NCBI RefSeq assembly: GCF_019393635.1
Contig: NC_057861.1
Coordinates: forward strand, 657,537,724 to 657,601,723
DNA from: Dromiciops gliroides
Lineage: Eukaryota > Chordata > Mammalia > Microbiotheria > Microbiotheriidae
DNA length: 64,000 nucleotides
Reading direction: 5' to 3'
Shown piece after piece: positions 55,706 to 64,000 of this stretch. The notes under the pieces were generated by a model. That model saw only the letters and a list, made by a program, of their open reading frames with translations, was not told where the DNA came from and searched no databases. How positions within the stretch are numbered: position 1 is the first letter of the stretch; each line of letters starts with the position of its first letter. Both the position numbers and the translations under genes were made by a program.

Positions 55706-55784
55706 ATAATTCACCACCCAAAATATTACTGTCTTTACTTTTTATATATTTTGCATTTTCTTATAAGTTGACACATGGTTTCTC

Positions 55785-56075
55785 CTAATATGATGTAAGC
55801 CCCTTGAGGAAAAGAATATTGCATTTTTAATTGGATCTCTAATTTCTTTTCTTTTCTTTTTTGGCAGGGCAATGAGGGTTAAATGACTTGCCCAGAGTCA
55901 CACAGCTAGTAAGTGTCATGTGTCTGAGGCCAGATTTAAACTCAGATCCTCCTGAATCCAGGGCTGCTGCTTTATTCACTATGCCACCTAGTTGCCCCCT
56001 GGATCTCTAATTTCTGACACAGTGATAGGCCATAGTGGGCATTTAATAAATGCCTATTGATTGAATACTTGAATA
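55785..56075 (+). mobile_element. L2 LINE 3' end split by a SINE
   Basis: 'tgatgtaagccccttgagga' before the SINE; 'gacacagtgataggccatag' and 'gcatttaataaatgcctatt' after it. Confidence 0.8.
55848..55999 (-). mobile_element. WSINE1-type SINE
   Basis: Reverse copy ending tgccacctagttgcccc with a perfect 16-bp duplication, tggatctctaatttct, at 55832-55847 and 56000-56015. Confidence 0.97.
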
Positions 56076-56094
56076 AAAACTAATATTTTATGGA

Positions 56095-56300
56095 ATTGTA
56101 ATATTCATAGAATGCTTTCCTCACAACTATCCTGTGAGGTAAGCAATATTGTAGTTACTATCCTCACTCTAGGAATGAGTAAACTAAACTCAGATAAAGC
56201 TCAGATTTGTCCAAGGTTACACAAATAGGAAATCTGAGATGATTCTTAGATCCAGGTTTTCTAGATCTAGCACTGATTTTTGTTCCATGATGCCATGCTT
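56095..56300 (-). mobile_element. MIR/THER1-type SINE, degraded
   Basis: 'catagaatgctttcctcac', 'tatcctgtgaggtaagcaat', 'ttgtccaaggttacacaaat'. Confidence 0.68.
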
Positions 56301-56608
56301 GTCTCACCCGAAGCCTCTTGACTCTGAGGTTACCTAGTGTGTATCTGTACTACCATTCTTTGCAGATGACTCAATAACCAAATAATTCATGACAGACCCT
56401 AAAACAGGAAAACCAGGGATCCCTCGTGAGAACAGTTTAAATTCCTAAATCTATCTTAATTTCACTTTTAGAGCTGCTTTTCTGAGGATTTTTTACTGAA
56501 ACTCACATTAATCTCTCCCTTCTCTGGAGTCTGTAACCCATGACCCGGCATTTTTTTTTTCCATACTGTCCTATTTGCTCCATGCTCCATGCAGGCATAG
56601 TAAATGAC
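56301..56608. other. unassigned sequence
   Basis: Nothing recognised. Confidence 0.4.
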
Positions 56609-56625
56609 AGAAAGAAGCTTCCTTG

Positions 56626-56811
56626 GGGGCAGGTAGGTAGCACAGTGGATAAAGCACTGGCCCTGGATTCAGGAGGACCTGAGTTTAAATCTGGCCTCAG
56701 ACACTTGACACTTATTAGCTGTGTGACCCTGGGCAAGTCACTTAACCCTCATTGCTCCAATTAAAATAAAATAAAATAAAATGAGGTATGGTATTTAATT
56801 TTTTTAAAAAA
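56626..56811 (+). mobile_element. WSINE1-type SINE with an extended tail
   Basis: Body 56626 to about 56757, an (AAAAT)n tail, then 'gaggtatggtatttaatt' and a second A run before the duplication. A perfect 17-bp repeat, agaaagaagcttccttg, flanks it at 56609-56625 and 56812-56828. Confidence 0.96.
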
Positions 56812-56929
56812 AGAAAGAAGCTTCCTTGTGTTTCTAACCAGCTACCCTTTGATATCCATGATGATTTCAATGTGGGAACTGGTCCTAGAAGATCACACAG
56901 CTATGTATAACAAGAATGGGAGGGAGGTC

Positions 56930-57060
56930 CACCAATATGTTTCAAGGAGAGAGAATACCTCCTAAAGTTGTTCTGAGGACCAAATGAGATAAGATATGTA
57001 TAACACTTTGCAAATCTCAAAGGGCTCTGAAATGAGAGCTACTATTATAGAGGAAGAGTC
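56930..57060 (+). mobile_element. MIR/THER1-type SINE 3' end
   Basis: 'aaagttgttctgaggaccaa', 'atgagataagatatgtataa', 'cactttgcaaatctcaaagg'. Confidence 0.7.
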
Positions 57061-57064
57061 AGTG

Positions 57065-57925
57065 TAACATTGATACCACCCAGATATGAAAAGAACTTGA
57101 TTTTCTAGGTTCTTAAGTGATGTTCTGTGTAGTAATTACAGGAAAAATCATAGACAATCATGTGATGGTTTAATCACTACTAACTGTCAGAAAGATGAAG
57201 AGATACAGATATCCCACAAAGAACTTACAAAACCCATCAAATCAAGTCAACAGATACCTTGAAACTGAATGATTTTAATGTTTAAATTAGGAGATGGGAA
57301 GAATTGTGAAAAATGCATTAAAAAATATGATTCAATTTTAAGAAATGAAAGAGGTCAAAGGCTTCTAGATTACTCAGAATGCTCATAGCTATCGATCATG
57401 GATATTTCCTGAAGGAGACAGTTGGAAGCTACTGGATGTAGTGAGTACTGAACTACATTAAAAATAAAATTGACTATATAATAAGTGATAATATAATGAC
57501 TTTTTAACTATGACAGTGCTCATTTTAAAATAAGCAGTCTGTGCAGCCAAACCATTACCTAATTAGAAATATCACCTCTTCCTCCCATCTTGGTCCCAGT
57601 CCAGATCCCTGACTATTTCCTTTTTTTAAGTCAACAATAGATATTTGGGGTAAGGCTATTGAAAGACACCAGTCTTGTCTTTTCTTGTCCTTGCAGGATG
57701 TAAACATAAATTTATCTGTCTTTTCTATATGGGATTTTCATGTTATATGCCTTTACCTTTTAAAATTTCTTTTGTTTTATGAATCTATGTACCAAATGCT
57801 TTTTTGCCCATGGTTTCTTCAGTAAGAATAAGGCAAACTCTTCTCATCCACTGAAAATCTATAATATTTCATAGAGAATTATGATTATTCATCTTTATAA
57901 GAAATGTCATTTTGGTACATAAACT
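57065..57925. other. unassigned sequence
   Basis: AT-rich, nothing recognised. It abuts the broken 3' side of the L1 fragment that follows. Confidence 0.4.
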
Positions 57926-57929
57926 AATT

Positions 57930-58371
57930 TCATGGAGATATTTCATATCGCCCTCTATTTTTTTATTCAGTCGGATTTGCTTTACTGTCTCTTGGTTTCT
58001 CCTAAAGTCAACAGATTCCATTTGTTTAATCCTAATTCTTAGGCATTTATTTCCTTGAGAGAGCTTTTCTACTTCCTTTCCCATTTGGCTTTTCAAACTG
58101 TTGACTTTTTCTCATGACTTTCCTGCTTTGCTTTCATTTCTCTTTCCATTCTTTCCTCCATGTCTCTAAGTCTTCCTTCTATCTCTCCCACTTTCTCTTC
58201 AAAGTCCCTTTTGAGTGCTTCCATGTCCTGAGACCAATTCTTATTTTTTCTTGGAAGCTTTGGATGTTTAACTTTGTTATTATCTTCTTCTGAGGGTGTA
58301 TTCTGGTCTACCTTTCCCCCAAAGAAGTTTTCGATGGTCTGCTGCTTTCTCTGCCTGCTCATCTTGGCCAC
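57930..58371 (-). pseudogene. L1 ORF1, N-terminal part
   Basis: From 58371: MAKMSRQRKQQTIENFFGGK, an acidic stretch (SEEDNNKVK), then the coiled coil (MEALKRDFEEKVGEIEGRLR, MEREMKAKQESHEKK). A frameshift near 58095 moves to a second frame with MKSQMGKEVEKLSQGNKCLR and IEGDMKYL, after which L1 similarity ends. The closest relative in the window is the HAL1-like ORF1 at 35.1-36.1 kb (shared MSRQRKQ.TIENFFGGKVD), not the young L1. Confidence 0.87.
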
Positions 58372-58991
58372 CTATTTCTTGGCTTTTAACTCCTTCTTAA
58401 AGGAGTGCTTCCAGGACACACTGTTTGAGCTACAGTGTTTCCCAGGAGGTTATTGGGCTTCTTCTCAGCCTGCCTGGCCTGTGAGTAACCATGGCCACTT
58501 CCTCTTTGACCCTGAAACAGAAGTCTCATTGAACTCTGATTCTCTATGGTCAGAAGCTTGGTGTGCTTGTGCCCCTCCCCCACTGGGCCACCACCACTTG
58601 ATTCAGCCCACTGGTTCAGAACCAGGGTGCTTTTCCCCAACTCTAGCAGAGACTGCCTTTGCTTCACCCTGGCCTACCACGGAACCCCCTCACCAGTCCA
58701 TGGTCTGAGCCTCAGAAGAAGCTGGTGCTGGTGTTGAAGACTCTGATGGGTGCTGGAAACACTGTTTGTTCCTGGCTGAGTCCAGACTGTGTGCCAAGCT
58801 GTTCAGCCTGATCAGCAGGTGATCACAATTGCCCTCTTTTGCTCAAAAATAGTCTCACTCTGTTCTTATGTGCATTAGGCTGCTCTGGGGTTTTTTTTTT
58901 TTCATGGCATTATTTGGGAATGAGTGGATGGATTTATCTGGAGCTTGTGGGAGTCACAGCCACTCCTATGCCATCTTGGCTCTACCCCCTT
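57930..58991 (-). mobile_element. L1 LINE, 5' end present, 3' part missing
   Basis: On the minus strand the element starts ggtagagccaagatggcata at about 58990, the same 5' end with a YY1-type core as the young L1. It runs through a 620-bp 5' UTR into ORF1. L1 similarity stops inside ORF1 at about 57930. Most L1 fragments lose the 5' end, so this one has been cut secondarily. Confidence 0.85.
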
Positions 58992-58994
58992 CAT

Positions 58995-59360
58995 ACCTTA
59001 TGGTTAATTAATAGTCTTGTATAATTTATACTATTCCCCCCCACCATTATATAAAGGGTCTCCTCTGGACAGTTTTGTAAGGTTTATATACATTGTGCCT
59101 TTTCCCCCATACTTCGGCAAAAATTTTTTTATGATTTTCTAGAATGAGGTATTCTGGATTTTTGTTCATCCCCATTCCCCCCACCGCTCCAGATGATTAA
59201 TTGGTTTCAGATTTTCTTGCTGAGCTTTACCTTCAAGATCAGCTGCTTTTTTTTTCTTTTTAGAGACATCAAGTGTTTTTCAATTTTGCTATCTTTTGGT
59301 TTTGTTCTGTTTTTGTCTAAGGGCAAGGTGGTAGGGGAGTGGTGGTGTTGACATGATATG
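58995..59360. other. unassigned sequence
   Basis: Nothing recognised. Confidence 0.4.
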
Positions 59361-59364
59361 CTGA

Positions 59365-59480
59365 CCAGAGAGCCAACTTTGTAGTCAGGAAGATGTGAGT
59401 TCAAGCCCTACTTCTGACACATAGTTACTTTATGATCCTGAGCAAGTCATCCAATCTCTCATTACCTCCAGGTAATTCTC
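59365..59480 (+). mobile_element. CORE-SINE fragment
   Basis: 'tttgtagtcaggaagatgtg', 'agttcaagccctacttctga', 'gatcctgagcaagtcatcc'. Confidence 0.7.
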
Positions 59481-59499
59481 TAAACTAGGATGGGAGATC

Positions 59500-59735
59500 A
59501 TCAAGTAGATAGATATCTGGATGTGGAGTCAGAAAAACCTGAGTTCAAGTCCATTTTCATACACTTATTAACTGGGTAAGTCAATTTAAATTCTGACTAC
59601 CTCAGTTTCCTCATTTGTAAAATGGGCATAATATAACTACTACCTTCCAGTATTATTGTGAAAATAAGATATTTTAAAGCATTTTGCAAACCTTGAAGAT
59701 CTATACAAATGCAAGCTATTCTTATTCTTTGATGC
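59500..59735 (+). mobile_element. MIR/THER1-type CORE-SINE
   Basis: 'gatgtggagtcagaaaaacc', 'ctcagtttcctcatttgtaa', 'aatgggcataatataactac', 'cattttgcaaaccttgaaga'. Confidence 0.82.
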
Positions 59736-59860
59736 AGAGCAGTGACTCATCTGCATTAGTAGGAATTCACTCATAGTGACTTCTCTAAACCAGTGAAATT
59801 ATGTGTCATCCTAAAAAATTGATTCACCTCCACATTTTTGTGTTTTGAATCTACCAATCT

Positions 59861-60005
59861 TTTTATTTATTTTTTGGTGGCACAATGAGGGTTAAGTGAC
59901 TCGCCCAAGGTCACACAGCTAGTAAGTGTCAAGTGTCTGAGGCTGGATTTGAACTCAGGTCCTCCTGAATCCAGGGCTCATGCTTTATCCACCTAGCTGC
60001 CACCA
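59861..60005 (-). mobile_element. WSINE1-type SINE
   Basis: Reverse copy ending ccacctagctgccacca with a small deletion near its head. It has the 9-bp flanking repeat taccaatct at 59852-59860 and 60006-60014. Confidence 0.94.
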
Positions 60006-60009
60006 TACC

Positions 60010-60780
60010 AATCTCTTCTTGACAGGATCTATACTGCTTTATTTAATTTTCCATGATTAATTAAAAACATTCATACTCTTATTTTTTTCTTTTTTATGAG
60101 CATTAATGTGTATTAAATTTCCATCTTTATTTCTTCCCTTAATTCTTTTCCTGAGCTTTTAAACCTTCATTCATGCAGTGGTTCCATTTTAATATCTTTG
60201 CATCTAGGATTTATTATTTTTATTTCAGGATTATTCTTTCTTCTTAGAGTATTCACCTCACTTGTTTTTAACCCCATTATAATTATTAATTGCATTGGGG
60301 TCTTTGTTTTTCTTTTCTGTCAGATTTTCCCTGTGAAGAATTCTTGCCTTTCTCTTTTTTTTTGTTCTTTTATTTTATTTGATGCATGTCTTTAATTTGA
60401 TGCATGAAGTGATCAATAGCAACTGACCTTCCCTATAAACTTTTACTTGGTTTTCTTGCCCAAACCCCACCATTGGTTATTTAGAGTAGAGGTCAAAATC
60501 AACATTAAGTTAGAAGAAAGGATAAATCTGGGGATAAAATACTGTGTACAACTGCAAGAGGAATTCATTCTGGCCTATTAAAAATAGCAAGTAATACTGA
60601 AAAAAATCTTGAGTATCATGCATTACTGTGTACATTTAACTGATATAAAGTAACTGTCATGATGAGGAGGCCAAGCCCCCCTCCCCAAATAGATTTTTGC
60701 CAGCAAATATTTCATTTCTATTTTGTTCAGAGAAAAATCACAATTAAGGACAACACTAGTTTACAATACTTTTTTGTTTT
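60010..60780. other. unassigned AT-rich sequence
   Basis: T-rich on the + strand to about 60400, then nothing recognisable. Confidence 0.35.
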
Positions 60781-61195
60781 GTTTTGGTAAGACACGGTAG
60801 AGGCTGCAACAGAGAAAGAGACCTCCAGAGCCTCTGAATTGGCTGCAGCACTGGCATATTCTGGAACAAAGCTCACGGTCTAGTGAGAGGGCTGAGTGGT
60901 TGTCCAGGGGGAGATTACAGGGGTCTCTGCTAGCTCTGAGGCAGAACTCAGTTGTTTTATCCATGCTGGGGATCAGGAAGCAGTTCACAGGAACTATCAA
61001 CCCAGTGAAACAAAAATTTTGTTTTCTAGTTGAAGAGCAAGTAGGCCTGGGGTTATTTTCAGACCAGAGCACAGGCCAGGTAAGTGCAGAACATGCCTCT
61101 CCTTAAACTGTACCATCTGGGACCCCCTGAAGTTTGGGACAGTGCAGCCTGGAAGCAGTGCCCCCTTTAATAAGGAATTAAAAGTCAAGTAAAAG

Positions 61196-62055
61196 ATGGG
61201 CAAGATGAGAAGACAGAGAAAGATACAGACCATAGCAAGTTTCTTTATTGACAAGGAAGATCAAAGTGCACCCTCAGAAGAAGAGAGCAACATCAGGGCT
61301 CCTACATCCAAAGCTTCTAAGAAAAAATATGAATTGGTCTCAGGACATATAGGCACTCAAAAAGGACTTTGAAGATAAAGAGAGGTAGAGGAAAAAATGA
61401 AAGTGATTCAAGAAAGTCATGAGAAAAAAAGTCAACAGCTTGAAAAGCCAAATGGAAAAGCTCTCTGAAGAAAATAATTGCCTAAGAATTAGGACTGAAC
61501 AAATGGAAACTAGTGACTTTATGAGAAACCAAGACACAATAGAGCAAAAGAAATTTTTTAAAAAGAGGGCAGTATCTTCTTGGAAAAACAGCTGAACTGG
61601 AAAATAGATTCAGGAGAGATAATTTGAAAATTATTGAACTACCTGAAAACCATGATCAAAACAAGAGCTCAGACATCATCTTCCAAGAGATTGTTCAGGG
61701 AAAATTGCCCTGATATTCTAGAAACAGAAGGTAAAAATAGAAATGAAAAGAATCCACTTCCTAAAAGAGATACCAGAATGAAAACTCCCAGGAATATTAT
61801 AGCCAAATTCCAGAGCTCCCAGGTCAAGGAGAAAATATTGCAAGCAACCAGAAAGAAATAATTCAAGTATTGTGGAGCCACAGTCAGGATAGCACCAGAT
61901 CTATCAGCTTCTACATAAAAAGTTTGGAGGGCATGGAATATGATATTCTAGAGGGTAAAGGAATTGGGATTACAACCAAGCATCACCTACCCAGGAAAAC
62001 TTAATATAATCTTTCAGGGGAAAAATGGGACTTTGATGAAAAAGATGACTGATTT
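61196..62055 (+). pseudogene. L1/HAL1 ORF1, broken
   Basis: Starts MGKMRRQRK at 61196, then the acidic SAPSEEES stretch, a coiled coil (about 61420-61500) and the RRM region. The frame at 61634-61861 reads NCPDILETEGK, RMKTPRNIIAKFQSSQVKEK and ILQATRKK. The C-terminal end ('ggattacaaccaagcatcac', 'acccaggaaaact') runs into the SINE block at about 62055, so the last 60 or so codons are missing. Several frame breaks and stops. Confidence 0.83.
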
Positions 62056-62056
62056 T

Positions 62057-62231
62057 TGTTTTTTTAAATTTTTAAATGTATTTTTATTTTTATTTTGGGG
62101 GGGCAATCAGGGTTGAATTGCGTGCCCAGGGTCAAGCAGTGGGTGAGGGTGTTGTGTCTAAGGCCACATTTGGGCTTGGGTCCTCCTGGGTCCAGGGTGG
62201 GTACTTTGTCCACCGTGTCACCTAGCTGCCT
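62057..62231 (-). repeat. SINE-derived block built into the L1/HAL1 lineage (copy 3)
   Basis: Antisense SINE: A/T-rich tail on the ORF1 side, then 'gcaatcagggttgaattgcg', 'gtgcccagggtcaagcagtg', 'tgggtccagggtgggtactt', 'cgtgtcacctagctgcc'. It keeps the SINE 3' part that copies 1 and 2 lack. Same orientation and same ORF2-side junction (gcctaatgatgacatcttta). Confidence 0.8.
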
Positions 62232-62697
62232 AATGATGACATCTTTAGGATAAAATTGAGGGGTTAGGGGATTGTACTGGGGAAGGTAGAAGGTGAGAAA
62301 TAGAATGGGTGAAACTCTACATGAAAGAAGCAGGAAAGGGCTCATGAAATGGGGGGGGGGGATGGGGAAGGAGCAGTGAAGTGAATGAGTCTTAAACTCA
62401 TCAGAATTGGTGCAAGGACCTTAATTTAATCAGAATTGGCTCAAGGTGGGAATAACACACACTCTTTTGGGTAGAGTAATCTATCTAATCCTGCAGAAAA
62501 ATAGGAGGAGAAGAAGATAAAAAGGGCGGGGCAAAAGAAGGGAAGGCAGATTGGGGGAGGGGACAGACAGAAGCAAATCCCTTTTGAGGAGGGATAGGGT
62601 GAAAGAAGATAGAAAATAGAGTAAATATAGGGGAGAGAATAGGATGGAGGGAAACAGCTAACAATAGCAACTGTGAAAACATTTTGAAGCAGAAGCA

Positions 62698-62897
62698 AGC
62701 GTAATATAAGATGATGATGGTGATGATGGTGATGACTGATTGATTGATGGATCAATGATGATTGGATGAAGATGAGAATTGATTGATGAGGAATGATTTA
62801 TGATGAGGACTGATTGATGATGAGGGAGATTAATTGATGAAGATGAGGTTTGATGATGAGGAGAATTGAGTGATATTGGATGATGATGATGAAATTG
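62698..62897. repeat. GATGATT/GATGAGG-type minisatellite
   Basis: About 200 bases of imperfect GATG, GATT and GAGG units. The order is irregular, as after many slippage events. Confidence 0.9.
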
Positions 62898-62909
62898 TAA
62901 AGAATTAAT

Positions 62910-63433
62910 TGTTATTTGAGGTTTTTATGCGCACTGGCCTGGGGCTCCACAAACTGCACGGTGCTCCACCCACTGGTTGTAGCCTTTGCCAGGGCTCTGG
63001 CACCTCACATCATCACCACTCACTGACACCTACATGGGCCTGGCAAAATTATGATTGGAAGCCTAGTGAGGGCAGGCATGTGACTGTCAGAGCGGCCATC
63101 CCGTTGGCTGGGACTGTGTGGGGTGTTTCTAGGTTTTGGGGGAGGAGAATTGGGCATTCTAGGTGGAAGCTGGAAAGCGACAGGCATGCTGCTGCGTATT
63201 TTCAGCTGATTCCTGGGCGGTGGTATTTTTCAGGTATTATAATTTCCCTTTCCCCATTTTTATTTCCTTTCCCTTGATCCTACTGATCTTGTTTGTGTGT
63301 GTGTTTTTTTAAGTTCGTTCTTGTTAAAATAAATCTTGTTCTGTTTTGAGGGATGCTGCTGGTTTCCTTACTTGCCCCAATAGTGCAGCAAGCCGCTTAG
63401 CTAGCACTCCCCAATTAAAAATTGATCCCCACA
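62910..63433 (+). mobile_element. solo LTR of an endogenous retrovirus (class I-like)
   Basis: About 520 bp with TG at the left and CA at the right, more GC-rich than its surroundings. The AATAAA signal is near 63328, followed by a T-rich stretch and a GC-rich R/U5-like end. No internal viral genes adjoin it, so it looks like a solo LTR, a fossil left by recombination. Family placement is by general structure only. Moderate age is likely, since the landmarks are still readable. Ends are approximate and no clear duplication was found. Confidence 0.55.
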
Positions 63434-63990
63434 AAATGTATGGTACTTTGCTGAGCTACTGTGAAGAAAATTCTTTGTCAGATATAAGATACTATATAAA
63501 TGTTATCTATTACTGTTGTTGGAAGAATCAGCTTCATGGGTTTATTGTAAGAAAATCTCTCTTTAAATTACTATATAAATGTAGTTTACTATAAAAAAAA
63601 TGACGAACACAATGCTATCAGAAAAACCCAGAAAAACCTCCATGAGCTGATGCAATGTGAAATGTACTTTATACAAAATAACAGCAATACTACAAGATGA
63701 TCTTTGGTGAATGACTTGGTTATTTTCAGCAATACAATGATCCAAGACAACTAGGAAGGTGTTATGACAAATTCAGTACATCTACAGAAAAAGAACTAAT
63801 GTTGTCTGAATACAGATTGAAGCACAATTTTTTTTGTTAGTTCCTTTATCTGAAGTTTTGTTTTTGTCTGTTTTCTTTCACAACCTGGTATGACTACTCA
63901 TATATAGCTTATATTGAACTGCTTGAGTTCTTGGACGGGGAGGGAGGGACAAAAAGATTTTGGAACACAAAGTTTAAAAAAAAAAGTCAG
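63434..63990 (+). mobile_element. MIR-like piece joined to an L1/HAL1 3' end
   Basis: A MIR-like tail ('tggtactttgctgagctact', 'gaagaaaattctttgtcag', 'ctatataaatgtta') runs into an L1 3' end with 'aatgctatcagaaaaaccc', 'tccatgagctgatgcaatgt' and 'tgacttggttattttcagc'. The 3' UTR ends 'gggagggagggacaaaaag' plus an A run. The same MIR-like-to-L1 order occurs in reverse at about 34.03-34.14 kb. Confidence 0.7.
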
Positions 63991-64000
63991 AATTTGTATT

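Larger units (their letters stand above)
60785..62697 (+). mobile_element. L1/HAL1-like element with built-in SINE block (copy 3)
   Basis: 5' UTR at about 60785-61195, ORF1 remnant 61196 to about 62055, SINE-derived block 62057-62231, then a purine-rich inter-ORF region. That region ends with 'gcaactgtgaa' joined to 'acattttgaagcagaagc' (about 62690), which resembles the start of ORF2 with a short gap. It is cut off by a minisatellite, so whether it once had an ORF2 cannot be told. Confidence 0.8.

Noticed and set aside
62910-63433. Promoter of a host gene at the GC-rich block
   Set aside because: The layout (TG...CA ends, polyadenylation signal, no following exon) fits a solo LTR better.

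Overview
The window looks like intergenic or intronic DNA from a marsupial, most likely an Australian one (inference). I find no host protein-coding gene that I can support. The main evidence is about fourteen copies of a tRNA-derived SINE with the marsupial signature GCAGCTAGGTGGCRCAGTGG ... GGACCTGAGTTCAAATC, called 'WSINE1-type' here. With it occur MAR1-type and MIR/THER1-type CORE-SINEs, an RTE (BovB-like) LINE, abundant L2 and CR1/L3 LINE fossils, and L1s of several ages. Family names are recalled from general knowledge and were not checked against a repeat library.

Layout. 0-10 kb: a pyrimidine-rich tract and dinucleotide repeats, a CR1-like LINE broken by a hAT-like MITE and a SINE, a long antisense L2, an old L1 3' end, and an L2 that carries a SINE and a near-full-length 7SL RNA retropseudogene. 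10-32 kb: mostly old LINE and MIR debris. It includes L2 reverse transcriptase at 11.8-12.7 kb, a mariner-type MITE at 20.1 kb, L1 3' ends, a U6 pseudogene at 24.9 kb, and two stretches of unassigned, possibly single-copy sequence. 33-44 kb: a deep nest. An old L2 was hit by a composite HAL1-like insertion with a 17-bp target duplication, and later by a young full-length L1 with a 15-bp duplication, which itself received a SINE with a 15-bp duplication. 45-50 kb: an RTE nested in an ancient L1 ORF1, then a second HAL1-like copy carrying two SINEs. 50-57 kb: a CR1/L3 fossil split by an L2 and a SINE, then L2 tails and more SINEs. 57.9-63 kb: a 5'-end L1 fragment and a third L1/HAL1-like copy, then a GATGATT-like minisatellite, a solo LTR and an L1 3' end.

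The most interesting signal is a lineage of L1/HAL1-like elements. Three separate copies (near 34.8, 49.0 and 62.1 kb) carry the same antisense SINE-derived block at the same place between ORF1 and the ORF2 remnant. The block therefore seems to have been part of the replicating element and not three independent hits. One of these copies lies in a single insertion that contains two HAL1-like units head to tail, which fits reverse-transcriptase template jumping. The young L1 shows a 63-bp (21-residue, three-heptad) duplication in the ORF1 coiled coil.

All L2 coding-region fossils but one are antisense to the + strand. This would fit an intron or long transcript running on the + strand, but it is only a hint.
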